Part shown: piece after piece, positions 22,640 through 33,900 of the stretch
Position numbering within the stretch: position 1 is the first letter of the stretch
How the letters are laid out: every line of letters starts with the position of its first letter
DNA from: Microvelia longipes
Taxonomy: Eukaryota; Arthropoda; Insecta; Hemiptera; Veliidae
DNA: 64,000 nt
Assembly (NCBI GenBank): GCA_018340805.1
Contig: JACMZG010001908.1
Coordinates: forward strand, 49,090,378 to 49,154,377
Reading direction: 5' to 3'
Position numbers and translations under genes: made by a program
The notes under the pieces: generated by a model
Database searches by the model: none
Told to the model about the DNA's origin: nothing
The model's input: the letters and a program-made list of their open reading frames with translations, nothing else

Positions 22640-23877
22640 AACCACGACTCCCCCTAAATTTCCAGACAAGGTAATTTTTCAATTGATAAAACTCCCTTTA
22701 AAGTATTTTTTTTGTCCGCTTATAATAACTTACAAAATTTGGAATTAAACAAAACAGAAAACGTTTCCGCTGACATTTGTTTGAAGATTTCACGTAGGAA
22801 GTATTTTTCTAATCCTTTCAGTATTTTTTTATAATTCTTTTTACTTATTATTTATTTCTTTGAACTTATATCTTCAATGTTTTATTAACTTTAAAAGCCA
22901 ACTTGCATACGGAACATCATACCAATTAAATATCTTTCACTAACACCGAAATAATCAAAAGAAGGGATTTTCGTGTAAATATATTTTTAAATAAGTAAAT
23001 GTTATTAAAATAAAAGCTAAAATGCCTGAAGTAGAAAGGGTAGATGAGTGCTTGATAGTACAAAGCTTTTCCTACCAAGTAGAAAATGAAGTTGAAATCA
23101 TTTTAAGTATAAAAAGTCTCTAATGCTTGACTGCCTCATCCTGTAGCTGACATTTCCTCTGTTGGAAAACTCTTCAAACTCACCAGCTTAAAAAAGCTGA
23201 AAAAGAACAAAGATTGTGTACCTTAGTCCGACCTAGACAGGTTCTTTGTCACTTTTTTGCCCACTTCCTATTTATTTTTTTGCCCCTTTTTATAAATATA
23301 TCGTTTTATAGAAAAGCTCTCTTATTCTCGACGTAAAAACACAATCATCCCCTTCGTCTCTTTCAAACGCGATGTGTTTTTTAAAATATCGTTTCTATGT
23401 TATCTTTTTAAGAGGCTAAAACACACTTCTTTTTTACACCAATAGATTTTGTAAAAATTAAAGAATTGTTGTTAACAAAAGATTTCTTATTAATTTTTTT
23501 ATCTTAATTGAATCTTTTTTATACCAATATTTATATATCGATATCCTTTTGTAGATCAACGTGTTTCAGTCTTATTAGATAGGGAACTAAAAAAAAGCTG
23601 ACAACATCAAGTCTTTGTCCAAACAAATTTCTTTTAATTTTCCATTTTTATACAAATTTTTAGATTATGCTAGTACAATGTAAACAAACTATTTTAAACT
23701 TTAAGTTGCAAGTCTTAAAAGTAACTTTTATATTTTTTCTAGTACCAGTTTTGTTTTCAAAAGTCTGAATCAACGACTCATTAATTTTATAGATTAGGCT
23801 CATATTTAGATATAAACTATTATAGACATCTAATTTAATTTTTTTTACGCAATAAAGATAATATATATAAAATAAAT
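22640..23877. other. Non-coding
   Basis: AT-rich sequence without a recognised gene or repeat. Confidence 0.45.
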
Positions 23878-24081
23878 AAAAAACAAATGCCTTTTTTAGG
23901 GTCTTCTGGCTCATCAGGGTTATCACCCTGCGGTGATAACACTAAAAATGAATTAAAGTTGGTGAAATCATTTTAATACAAATACTAGTCATATAATCTT
24001 AGAACATAGCCCGGCCATCGAACCCCTGATATCCGGTGCCGAAATCGAGTGCCTTTACAATTACGGCTACGAAGGCAGATA
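23878..24081 (-). mobile_element. tRNA-derived SINE, copy 1
   Basis: Read on the minus strand it starts ATCTGCCTTCGTAGCCGTAA (A-box region), carries CAGGGGTTCGATGGCC (B box) and ends in GGCATTTGTTTTTTATTTAT. It aligns along its length with the copies at 41.2 and 46.6 kb, including CGATTTCGGCACCGGA and CAGGGTGATAACCCTGATG. A possible 8-bp flanking repeat (AGATAATA) is seen near 23867 and 24077. Confidence 0.75.
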
Positions 24082-24084
24082 ATA

Positions 24085-24121
24085 ACAATTAAAACAGCTT
24101 TTAAAGACAAGCAGAGCGGAG

Positions 24122-24195
<74 letters not shown>

Positions 24196-24259
24196 TATTC
24201 ATACTAAAAAATGCCCTACAGGTCCGCTCTGCTTGTCTTTAAAAGCTGTTTTAATTGTT
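24085..24259. repeat. Inverted repeat around a TA microsatellite
   Basis: The 37-bp arms at 24085-24121 and 24223-24259 are exact reverse complements (they include ACAGCTTTTAAAGACAAGC and GCAGAGCGG). They enclose about 70 bp of TA repeat and a short unique segment. It abuts the SINE end. It could be a TA-expanded MITE. Confidence 0.85.
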
Positions 24260-25339
24260 TGGTATTGAATGTGGAACGGTGGGGAAAATATTAAACTGTA
24301 TATTAGATTCCAATTACACAATATTACTTATACAACATTCCTAGTAAGAACTATGTTTGTTTTTATTTTTACCTTTTTAATCTGCCTATTGTTACAAAAG
24401 ACATGGTATCTGCATTAAAAGAGTAAAAAAAACCTTTTAAGTAGATTCTAATTTGGTAGATACAATACCACTGTCACCCTGACTTTTAATTCCATTATTT
24501 ACCAGTCCTTTTTTATTTTCCACAACTTTATACAAAGTTGTAGAGTCGACTTTCTGACGCCAAGTCTTTTTTTAAAGTCTTTAGTTCGTGGGCTGCAGCA
24601 AAAAGTTGGACAAGAAGGATTTCGTAGATTAGAGTAACAAGTTGCTTTAGTTTTAACCCGGGGTTTCCAAACCCGGGGTTCAAAACTTTATTTTAAAGAG
24701 TTAAAACCATCTATCACTGAGTATAGTTTCTTCTTCTTAACTCAAAGGTTTTTTTCCCAATTTTAATACAAACTTTATAATATAGGGATAAATTTATTGA
24801 AAGTATTTATTACACTAAAGACTGGTTTTTGATAGATCTAACAGTGTCAAAACATTAAGCATCAATAAGGATTGGTAGGTTTTAAGAAAAGAAAAATATC
24901 TCCTTATATATTTGCATTTCAAAGAGGCTATTCATAATTATTTCCAGATTTAGTTTCCATAAAGAACCCTGCAATTCTTTGCAAAAAGATCTATATCTTC
25001 TTCGTTAATTTTACTTTCCCTTATTGATACCGAAAGTATATTGAAAGTATTGAATTTGCCCTAAATATCTGAATTATCCCTATTAGTAAGTCTATAGAAG
25101 GTAGGTCTGAGAAATTACTGAATCGTATGATACCGAAACAATACATTCTTAGCTGTGTCAGTGTTATCGGTTAAAAATGAAGTTAAGATGTCCAAGAAAA
25201 TACTGAAAAAATCAGACTATGCTCTTCTCAAAATTACAAAACATAATAAATACACTTAAATTCGTAAATAAAATTAACTATTTCCCTTAGCCTCAAAAAA
25301 ATCTAGAGATTAAACAGTTAACTCCCCAATCGTAAAAAA
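24260..25339. other. Non-coding flank of the Penelope-like element
   Basis: No gene or RNA. At 24660-24685 AACCCGGGGTT occurs twice in direct order. Otherwise AT-rich. Confidence 0.45.
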
Positions 25340-25352
25340 ATAATAATACTAT
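25340..25352. repeat. Possible target-site duplication, left side
   Basis: ATAATAATACTAT matches 30369-30381. The same A/T-rich string also occurs at about 30590, outside the element, so the match could be chance or local repetition. Confidence 0.45.
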
Positions 25353-25440
25353 GAATTTGAATGAGCACTAGTGGAGTTATTCATAATGAAAGGAACGAAG
25401 AAAAGAGTCTCTCCACAAAACAATAATTTATTCAAAGCGC

Positions 25441-25468
25441 TTTCAACCTAACATGAGGCCATCATCAG
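25441..25468 (-). ncRNA. Hammerhead-ribozyme-like core, left PLE copy
   Basis: On the minus strand: CTGATGA, then one extra T, a five-pair stem II (GGCCT with AGGTT, two G-T wobbles) and GAAA followed by GCGC. With the flanking A and T, GCGC makes the self-complementary AGCGCT that could form stem III between two molecules. Stem I pairing is not evident here. Hammerhead motifs are known in PLE terminal repeats. The extra T makes activity uncertain. Confidence 0.55.
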
Positions 25469-25527
25469 TGCCAGATATAATAAAAAGAATAAACGGCTAA
25501 GAGAAAGACATTAAAGGTAAATATAAC

Positions 25528-27402
25528 TCAAACTGTGGAATTCGCAGTTTTCCTTCTCTTCTTTTTCGACTCGACGATGTCGGTGAGTCGTAATAGACTG
25601 GTTGGAGGTGGGGGCGGCACCTTCAGAAGAGCAAGAAGAAGGGGTGACCTTTCCCCTCTCACATTAAGGTTGAGCTCTCCCACTGCCTCCTGGCTCCTTA
25701 AGATTTCTAACTTCTCTAAAAAGTCCAGCCTCCGTCCTTTATCAGTAAAATGAAGAAAGCCAACTTGATGGGGACCATCCATATGACCTTCAGAGCTTAT
25801 ATGGTCAAAGAATCTGCTACCTGTATTCTTCAGGTGCTCTGAAATACGGGTACTTATGCTCCTACCTGTCTGACCTAGGTACTCCGACCTACAAACACCA
25901 CATTGCACCATGTAAACACCACTTCTAGCTTTATTAGGTACGGGGTCTTTAACCTTGCTCAAGTGACTTCGAAGTGTACTGCAAGTACTAAAACTGACAT
26001 TAAAATTATTTTTCTGCAAAACGGAAGCTACTTTCTGAGACAGAGGGCCAATATATGGAACAGAGCACCATTTTTTATCTTCGACTGTCTTCTCTTCTCC
26101 CATAGCTTTAAGAGTAAGGCGCTGTCTCTTCTTCGATATCAGTTTATCGACAAGTGAGGTGTTGTAGCCGTTGTTTTTCGCTACGAGATGTATTGTGGAC
26201 AGTTCCTTACTATAAGCTTCTTGGTCAAGAGGAAGCGTTAAAAGTCGGTGAACTAGAGCGTGAAAAGTTGACATTTTATGACTCCAAGAATGGTAGGAAT
26301 CTGAAGGAATGATGTTATCTGTGGCTGTAGGTTTTCTATAAATTTCGTAACGTAAACAAGTGTCTTTACGTAATATTGTTAAGTCTAGGAAATTAAGACG
26401 CTCGTCTTGCTCTAATTCATACGTAAACTTAATAGACTTAATACACTTGTTTAAATAATCCAAGAAAAGCAGAAGCTTTTTCCGAGAACCTGTCCAGAGA
26501 CAGAAAACATCGTCCACGTACCTCTTCCAAAAACAAATATACCTTTTAAAGGGGTTCTGAACGTCAGCAATAAACTCATGGTAGAAGAAGTGCATAAAGA
26601 TGTTAGCTGCTAAGGCGGATAAAGGAGCACCCATAGCTAAACCAGCTTTTCCCTCATAGAATTTTCCGTCATAACAAAAATAATTCTGTGAGAGGCAAAG
26701 TTCTAAAAACTCCATTATCTCAGCATTAAATATCTTGTCTCCACTATGGCGCTCGAGGATAACTTTGAATAATGTGAGACATTTTTCGCTAGGAACGCTA
26801 GTAAAAAGATCTACAACATCGAAAGAAACCATCCAGTACTTACTAGGTAACTGAACAGACTGAAGTGCTTCGGTAAACTCAGAAGTATTATGAATGGAAT
26901 CTACGGCTTTAAAATTCGTAACTTTAAGAAATAACTTATTAATATATTTGGCCAGTTTCTCTGTAGGTGAAGCACAAAATGAAACAATGGGTCTTATAGG
27001 CTCTCCATCTTTGTGAATTTTCAAAGCGCCATAGAACCTAGGCGCTAAAGGATTCATTTGTTTTAAATTATTTCTATTATAATCCTCCGGGAAGACGGAA
27101 GACGGTTTGTTTAAGACAGCCTTAACTTTATTCTTGAAATCATCCGTAGGGTCATTTTCAAGCTGTTTGTAGTTGTTATCCTTAAGAAATTTTTGGACTT
27201 TTCCAATATATACACTACTATCTAAAATCACCGTACAGTTACCCTTGTCAGCTTTTATGACGGTAAGATTTTCGTTTTTAATTTTATCTTTAACGCTTTT
27301 CAAAATTTTATTCTCTTTTTTAATATTAAAAATCTGGACTTTACTACAATTGTTGTTCTTAATGTATCTACTTATATGTCGAGATGTTTCAGTCTTAATC
27401 AT
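25528..27402 (-). CDS. Penelope-like reverse transcriptase with GIY-YIG endonuclease
   Basis: This 624-residue protein copies RNA into DNA and nicks the target for its own insertion. Reverse transcriptase motifs in order: ADKGNCTVIL (51-60), PRFYGALKIHK (121-131) with RPIVS (137-141), FDVVDLFTSVP (194-204, first catalytic Asp), GLAMGAPLS (254-262), YVDDV (295-299, catalytic DD) and LNFLDL (336-341). The C-terminus is a GIY-YIG nuclease: GVYMVQ at 495-500, C501 and C504, YLGQT at 508-512, R519 and H523, and a DHISSEGH segment at 533-540. This layout fits endonuclease-bearing Penelope-like elements. The frame is intact, but the copy is 5'-truncated: the first Met corresponds to an internal residue of the right copy, which carries about 300 more N-terminal residues. 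The frame is also open upstream of this Met to about 27442. No host promoter is evident. Confidence 0.93.
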   Translation of the reverse strand: MIKTETSRHISRYIKNNNCSKVQIFNIKKENKILKSVKDKIKNENLTVIKADKGNCTVILDSSVYIGKVQKFLKDNNYKQLENDPTDDFKNKVKAVLNKPSSVFPEDYNRNNLKQMNPLAPRFYGALKIHKDGEPIRPIVSFCASPTEKLAKYINKLFLKVTNFKAVDSIHNTSEFTEALQSVQLPSKYWMVSFDVVDLFTSVPSEKCLTLFKVILERHSGDKIFNAEIMEFLELCLSQNYFCYDGKFYEGKAGLAMGAPLSALAANIFMHFFYHEFIADVQNPFKRYICFWKRYVDDVFCLWTGSRKKLLLFLDYLNKCIKSIKFTYELEQDERLNFLDLTILRKDTCLRYEIYRKPTATDNIIPSDSYHSWSHKMSTFHALVHRLLTLPLDQEAYSKELSTIHLVAKNNGYNTSLVDKLISKKRQRLTLKAMGEEKTVEDKKWCSVPYIGPLSQKVASVLQKNNFNVSFSTCSTLRSHLSKVKDPVPNKARSGVYMVQCGVCRSEYLGQTGRSISTRISEHLKNTGSRFFDHISSEGHMDGPHQVGFLHFTDKGRRLDFLEKLEILRSQEAVGELNLNVRGERSPLLLALLKVPPPPPTSLLRLTDIVESKKKRRKTANSTV

Positions 27403-27460
27403 ATTGTCAATAAGTAGAGAGTCGATAGATGAAGCAAGCTGGATGAAGAATAAATACTAG

Positions 27461-30228
27461 ATGAAGAATAAATACAAACAATTAAAAATTAAAGAAGAAA
27501 TGGCGCGAGAAAGCGTTTGGTTTATTACTCAATGCATTAAATACAGCTTATTTCCTATTTTTCTTTTAAGATTTGGCCTTAATAAGTTAAATGTAGATTC
27601 GAAAATCAAGACCAGATTTTGTAATATTTTGTTAAAAGAAGAACGTCATAGATGGTTTCGGACGAGAGATAATGTGAAACACTATATCAATTATATAAGG
27701 CGTAAGCTTATTAATATATATGGAGAAATACGAGTTAAAGATATTGATAAAACCGTCAATATTATTGTTGAGGGTAAAGGTAGAATAAAACATGAAAAAC
27801 TAGTATCAAAAGTAAATAAACTAAAACAAAACAATGATACTATTATTTTTCAAGGAAACCGTACTGTTGATTCGATTCCTAATATTTCTAACACGTTGAA
27901 AACATCTACTCCTACTGTAGCCTCTAACTTGGCGGGTAATATTGTGCTGACTCAACCACCTATAAGTACTACCAACCTTGATGTATGTTCTATAATATCA
28001 CAGGACGCAACACTGAGTGATAACCAGGCTAACACAGAGATTAGAAAGAATCATGTAGATACTAGTATAAACAACCTTTCCGGTATACCCTTCATGACGC
28101 CTTTGGATCCGCTTTCCGATATCCCTACTACAACACGTGAAATGACGTCATCGAGTTCCAACCCTATCGCTCCCTCTATACTTCCTCATGTGTTTCCTAA
28201 TAGAACAAAATATTTAAACATCGATCCTAACATCTTCAACCAGGATGAACAACATCTCATAGATAAAGGGCTTAAATACTGCCCTAAGTTTATTCCGAGT
28301 TATCACGACTACGCCCAGCTTGCTTCATCTATCGACTCTCTACTTATTGACAATATGATTAAGACTGAAACATCTCGACATATAAGTAGATACATTAAGA
28401 ACAACAATTGTAGTAAAGTCCAGATTTTTAATATTAAAAAAGAGAATAAAATTTTGAAAAGCGTTAAAGATAAAATTAAAAACGAAAATCTTACCGTCAT
28501 AAAAGCTGACAAGGGTAACTGTACGGTGATTTTAGATAGTAGTGTATATATTGGAAAAGTCCAAAAATTTCTTAAGGATAACAACTACAAACAGCTTGAA
28601 AATGACCCTACGGATGATTTCAAGAATAAAGTTAAGGCTGTCTTAAACAAACCGTCTTCCGTCTTCCCGGAGGATTATAATAGAAATAATTTAAAACAAA
28701 TGAATCCTTTAGCGCCTAGGTTCTATGGCGCTTTGAAAATTCACAAAGATGGAGAGCCTATAAGACCCATTGTTTCATTTTGTGCTTCACCTACAGAGAA
28801 ACTGGCCAAATATATTAATAAGTTATTTCTTAAGTTACGAATTTTAAAGCCGTAGATTCCATTAATAATACTTCTGAGTTTACCGAAGCACTTCAGTCTG
28901 TTCAGTTACCTAGTAAGTACTGGATGGTTTCTTTCGATGTTGTAGATCTTTTTACTAGCGTTCCTAGCGAAAAATGTCTTACATTATTCAAAGTTATCCT
29001 CGAACGCCATAGTGGAGACAAGATATTTAATGCTGAGATAATGGAGTTTTTAGAACTTTGCCTCTCACAGAATTATTTTTGTTATGACGGAAAATTCTAT
29101 GAGGGAAAAGCTGGTTTAGCTATGGGTGCTCCTTTATCCGCCTTAGCAGCTAACATCTTTATGCACTTCTTCTACCATGAGTTTATTGCTGACGTTCAGA
29201 ACCCCTTTAAAAGGTATATTTGTTTTTGGAAGAGGTACGTGGACGATGTTTTCTGTATCTGGACAGGTTCTCGGAAAAAGCTTCTGCTTTTCTTGGATTA
29301 TTTAAACAAGTGTATTAAGTCTATTAAGTTTACGTATGAATTAGAGCAAGACGAGCGTCTTAATTTCCTAGACTTAACAATATTACGTAAAGACACTTGT
29401 TTACGTTACGAAATTTATAGAAAACCTACAGCCACAGATAACATCATTCCTTCAGATTCCTACCATTCTTGGAGTCATAAAATGTCAACTTTTCACGCTC
29501 TAGTTCACCGACTTTTAACGCTTCCTCTTGACCAAGAAGCTTATAGTAAGGAACTGTCCACAATACATCTCATAGCGAAAAACAACGGCTACAACACCTC
29601 ACTTGTCGATAAACTGATATCGAAGAAGAGACAGCGCCTTACTCTTAAAGCTATGGGAGAAGAGAAGACAGTCGAAGATAAAAAATGGTGCTCTGTTCCA
29701 TATATTGGCCCTCTGTCTCAGAAAGTAGCTTCCGTTTTGCAGAAAAATAATTTTAATGTCAGTTTTAGTACTTGCAGTACACTTCGAAGTCACTTGAGCA
29801 AGGTTAAAGACCCCGTACCTAATAAAGCTAGAAGTGGTGTTTACATGGTGCAATGTGGTGTTTGTAGGTCGGAGTACCTAGGTCAGACAGGTAGGAGCAT
29901 AAGTACCCGTATTTCAGAGCACCTGAAGAATACAGGTAGCAGATTCTTTGACCATATAAGCTCTGAAGGTCATATGGATGGTCCCCATCAAGTTGGCTTT
30001 CTTCATTTTACTGATAAAGGACGGAGGCTGGACTTTTTAGAGAAGTTAGAAATCTTAAGGAGCCAGGAGGCAGTGGGAGAGCTCAACCTTAATGTGAGAG
30101 GGGAAAGGTCACCCCTTCTTCTTGCTCTTCTGAAGGTGCCGCCCCCACCTCCAACCAGTCTATTACGACTCACCGACATCGTCGAGTCGAAAAAGAAGAG
30201 AAGGAAAACTGCGAATTCCACAGTTTGA
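27461..30228 (+). pseudogene. Penelope-like reverse transcriptase/GIY-YIG, longer copy with frameshift
   Basis: The frame opens at the ATG at 27461 (a second Met follows at 27500) and encodes a Lys/Asn-rich N-terminal region of about 300 residues absent from the left copy. This includes a basic, helical-looking stretch and a Ser/Thr/Pro-rich linker. It then enters the reverse transcriptase domain. Near 28832 one A is missing compared with the left copy (CTTAAG here, CTTAAAG there), so the first ORF stops at 28855 after a few altered residues. The second frame restarts at M28924, just before FDVVDLF, and runs to 30228 with YVDD, the thumb and the GIY-YIG domain intact. All later motifs match the left copy, with a few substitutions such as CIW for CLW after the YVDD box. 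The protein is therefore split, and function would need frameshifting or the partner copy. A sequencing error in the A run is a live alternative. Confidence 0.9.
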
Positions 30229-30287
30229 GTTATATTTACCTTTAATGTCTTTCTCTTAGCCGTTTATTCTTTTTATTATATCTGGCA

Positions 30288-30321
30288 CTGATGATGGCCT
30301 CATGTTAGGTTGAAAGCGCTT
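30288..30321 (+). ncRNA. Hammerhead-ribozyme-like core, right PLE copy
   Basis: CTGATGA (30288-30294), extra T, stem II arms GGCCT and AGGTT, GAAA (30312-30315), GCGC and a following TT that could be the cleavage-site UH. Identical to the left copy. The sequences on the two sides do not form a good stem I, unlike the copy at 52.0 kb. Confidence 0.55.
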
Positions 30322-30381
30322 TGAATAAATTATTGTTTTGTGGAGAGACTCTTTTCTTCGTTCCTTTCATAATAATACTAT

Positions 30382-30545
30382 AACCTTTACACCTAGGACC
30401 GCGTGTCCGATCTACCTGATTGAGGTTTTTCTGTGGTTTCTCTCAATCTTACAGACAAATGCCTGGTTGAATCATCAAAAGTCAGTCCACAGACTGCATT
30501 GGCAAACCTTTTTGAAACTCCTGCAAACTGCCTTTACAATATAAA
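30382..30545 (+). repeat. GC-richer fragment, possible old repeat
   Basis: It includes GATCTACCTGATTGAGGTTT, a TGTGGTTTCTCTCAATCTTA segment and CAAATGCCTGGTTGA. That style (gtggttt…cagacaaatgcctgg) is common in dispersed invertebrate repeats, but no second copy exists in this window, so the assignment rests on general familiarity only. The 68-codon ORF here is not supported. Confidence 0.25.
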
Positions 30546-31625
30546 ACTACTCAAAACACCATCAAATATATCTTTTGACAATAATAAAAAATAATAATAC
30601 TATAAAAAATAAAATACCCAAACCAAAAAATATCAAAATTATCCTTAACCCAAACAAAACCTCCTTACACCCAATAAAAAAAAATCAAATGTATACCACA
30701 AAAATAACATATAAATAAATAAAATAAAAATAGTGAGGCACAAATTACCCTTAATCAATAAATAAAATATGGCTCCGGTTTACACAAAATAAAAATTATT
30801 ACAATAAATATTGTATACTTTTGCCGATAAAGAATTTGTTTAAAAAAAACATGCAGTTTCATAACTGGATAACCATACTTAATAGAGGATTGATTGGTGG
30901 TGCTTTGTGGTGCTAGTGGCCGGCTTATACATACGAAATTAATCACTATGAGCTCCAATAAAGGCTGACTTACTCGGAAAGATGAGTTTCACAGTACCAC
31001 TCTATATAATAATATTACCAGTAAACATACATAGCATTAGCCTTAGCTTAGTATTAGCATTAACCTCAGCATTTGCATAGCATTGGTCTTGAAAACAAAC
31101 TTTTAAGACTAACTAACATATATCCGCAAACCACTTGCGATTTTCACTAATAGATCAAAACTAAAAGACAAAACTAGTTATTCATATTAATACATATTAA
31201 GAAACTATAAATTTGTTAACGGTTTTTATGGCCACAATGCACTTAGTTCTACGATTTATATGTATTCTGATGTAAATAAATTATATAATTTAGTAATCCT
31301 ACTTACTCTCACATACATGAAAACGTTCCAACATAATCATAACAAATTAACGATTGTTTGAACAACCAAGAACAACCATGAACAACTATTTAACACACAC
31401 GCTATTTTTCAAAATGTATATATGTATGAACATTTTACAAGAAATAAACAATATGAACAGAATTGACAAAGAAATATACTTTGTATGTAGGCAAAATTAC
31501 AAAATAAAGTCCAGAAAATTCCACATTTTAATACCTTACAAATTTAACGACACTATTAAAATGAAAAATGCCTGAAAAAGGTCATATTATTACCAACAAA
31601 GTGGGTACGGGGTAGTATGGGACTT
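30546..31625. other. A-rich low-complexity, non-coding
   Basis: Strong A bias on the plus strand from about 30546 to 30740. No gene or RNA is recognised after it. Confidence 0.5.
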
Positions 31626-31633
31626 TTACTCAC

Positions 31634-31776
31634 TACTTCGAACTAGCTTCGCTCGTCTAATAATGCCATAATTATCTAATGCTTGAAGTGTTAATACTTC
31701 GGTGTCACCTCAGATTAAAATCGAGGCCTAAAGTCTTGGGTGTTATGAATTTAGACTTGCTTGGCTCGTTCTCACA
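31634..31776 (-). repeat. 5S-SINE body fragment, two motif copies
   Basis: CTTCGAACTAGCTTCGCTCG (31637) and TTTAGACTTGCTTGGCTCG (31750) are two copies of the conserved body motif, about 113 bp apart in the same orientation. This resembles the two-motif arrangement at 53.7 and 54.5 kb. The 5S-like head is missing. Confidence 0.5.
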
Positions 31777-33380
31777 TTGTCATAGTTACATAAAACTTAT
31801 GTTATAATTAATTCGGTCTCGTTATGTTCAACAAATTAATAACTTAAACAGGAATTAAGATATTTAACATTGAAATTTAAAGAGCCCTCTTAACTATAAG
31901 ACGGCACTTTAAATTGTTGGTTTTTAATTTAAAATATTCTCATGTTATTGCATTTTCACTTCAGTTTTAAATGTGGCTTATGTCATCATATTTGTAACGG
32001 AGCGCTGAATAGAAACCCTAAACTTCACGACTCCTAAGACTTTAATGCCCTAAAATATTGCTTTTTTATTAAATTATATATTTCTTAATTATTTTTAATT
32101 TTAATTACGTTCTTCAAATGTTTAATATAACTCATTTTTGGGAAAATGGCATTTTAATAACATTTTTAATAAGATAAGTTATACTGTGGTTTTTTACGTC
32201 TTACAAGAAGGAGCCATTAATTTAAAAATCTTTCTCTTTTTCATATTTTACACGGTTCCATAATTTCTCTTTCATTCACCTACATTTTATTACTTCCTTT
32301 ACGAGCCTTTTCTTTGCCTTCGTCTTTAAGGAATTTTTTTCCTGTTCGATATGTTCAACTCTCCATATATCCTTCCTTCCAGGGCCGCTTTTTAAAATGA
32401 GCAATATAACCCTCACGTTTCTAACTTTAGGTGGTTTTTCGAGATTCAAGTCCAGCCAACCTCAAAAACATTCTACAGAGCATAAAATCGGACCCGTATT
32501 TTTGGCCCATCCCTTTTGGCAGAACCAGACCGCAGAATCCTATCCAACCTTTGTATTTTCTCTCTCCAGTCTTTAGTAACTCTTTTTAAATCCTTCCTAA
32601 GTTATACCAAGAATATTAATATGAAGCCAGTAATAATTTTTACTGATTCATCTCTTCCATTTTCCGAGTTACATTTGCCACTTTTCTATTGATCATTTAG
32701 GTCGTATACTATGTATTTTTAGAGTTATATCTTTAAGGTTTTCCTCAGAAAAGGAGACAAAATTTACATATTGTGAAAATATTACCTGTTCTACGCAAAA
32801 TATAATAATCTAAATGTAGAAACACTGACTTTTTCAATGTATATTCTACCCTCTCTTAGTTGAGCGATAAAGAGTAGTCCGTTCTTTTAGTGGGTTCCGG
32901 AAGCGTAATATTTAGCACGTGTACCACCCAGACAGTCCAGGGCCTCTTGATGTTTCATGCATGGGGTAGAAAGTCTTGCATGTGCTGTCTTTTAAAAAGG
33001 ACGTTAATGCAGTGGTTCCAAGCATGTACGATATCACGTACTTAAAAAAACCCTAACCCTTGATGAACATGGGTGTAGGAAAAACACATCCCTGAATAAT
33101 AAGCCCATATAAATATGTTTTGCCATATTTCTAATGCTGAGTCTTGCTGTGAAGCATGTGTTTTTCTGGTTAAACCTAAATAAACCCATAGTAACGTCGC
33201 GGATCCTCGATGGATGAGACACGAAATGCATTCACATAGACTCATAACGTAGAACACTATCTTCTATCTAACAGAGTGAGCATAAAGAGTCAAACGACGT
33301 AACCTAATTGCTAAGTGTTCTATTACCTCTCCCTAAATACTATCACTAGATCATGGGAGTTGCTTTTTAATAGTATCAGA
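31777..33380. other. Non-coding
   Basis: Several stretches of average GC (for example 32380-32600 and 32880-33250) contain only short ORFs with no recognisable motif. The two overlapping minus ORFs at 33034-33257 are in different frames of the same stretch and are not supported. Confidence 0.4.
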
Positions 33381-33395
33381 GGGGTGGGGGGGGGG
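33381..33395 (+). repeat. G-rich tract
   Basis: GGGGTGGGGGGGGGG. It is isolated and could form a G-quadruplex with other G runs, but none lie close by. Confidence 0.6.
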
Positions 33396-33654
33396 TTAGT
33401 ATTTTTCAGTACTTAAAATAACCATAACCATAGCTTTGGTTAGTGAATACACAAAGCAAGACTAGCCACGTGGGGAAGGTACACACTTAAAATCAATGGG
33501 ATTAGATATATCGTCCTCTAGGATGCCGCTCGCTCTATTACATATATGCTAATAGAGTGATGGCACTAAAGGTATCTGACACGAATATTAAAGGTATTTG
33601 AATGATCCGTTTTAGGAGTTTTAAGGCCTCATAAGAGTGGTTTTCATAAAGTTG

Positions 33655-33900
33655 TCCGTCTGTATATGTATTTGAGTCTGTCTATTTTCATCGTAGCTCC
33701 CATTGTATTTATGCTAGAGTGTTGAAACTTTGTACAAATATCAGTCGTTAGGTTTAGTTGTGCTATTCAGAAATCATTTTTATGACGTCATTAACCCGAA
33801 ATAATGACTCGGCAAAAAAACAAAAAATTATAAAACGTGAAAAATTGTTGCGATCAGATTGAGATTATACCTATAGCTACGCATGTAGCTATCTAATTTT
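33655..33900 (-). repeat. LINE-type 3' end repeat, copy 2
   Basis: On the minus strand it reads TCTGATCGCAACAATTTTTC, then GAGTCATTATTTCGGGTTAA and TGACGTCAT, then TACAAAGTTTCAACACTCTA and GGGAGCTACGATGA, ending in a GACAGAC-type tail. This follows 38480-38710 segment by segment. Confidence 0.65.

Larger units (their letters stand above)
25353..30370. mobile_element. Penelope-like element, two head-to-head copies
   Basis: Two nearly identical copies point away from each other. The left (minus strand) runs from about 27442 down to 25391; the right (plus strand) runs from about 27443 to 30370. They share about 2.05 kb, from the CCAGCTTGCTTCATC junction to the common 3' end TTCCTTTCAT, so the locus is a large inverted repeat with about 870 bp unique to the right copy in the middle. 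A 13-bp sequence, ATAATAATACTAT, occurs at 25340-25352 and 30369-30381 and may be the target duplication. The 38 bp between the left repeat and the left copy's end would then be the extra tail known for PLEs. A 15-bp direct repeat (ATGAAGAATAAATAC at 27443 and 27461) marks the central junction. Inverted 5'-truncated partner copies are a known outcome of PLE insertion. The few differences between arms imply a recent event. Confidence 0.9.

Noticed and set aside
24660..24690. AACCCGGGGTT palindrome
   Set aside because: The two copies are in direct, not inverted, order and pair imperfectly.
25535..30221. ORFs of 72-95 codons opposite the PLE genes (for example 25535-25753, 25903-26157, 27173-27460 and their mirror images)
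   Set aside because: They are antisense shadows of the reverse transcriptase frame and occur in both arms only because the arms are identical.
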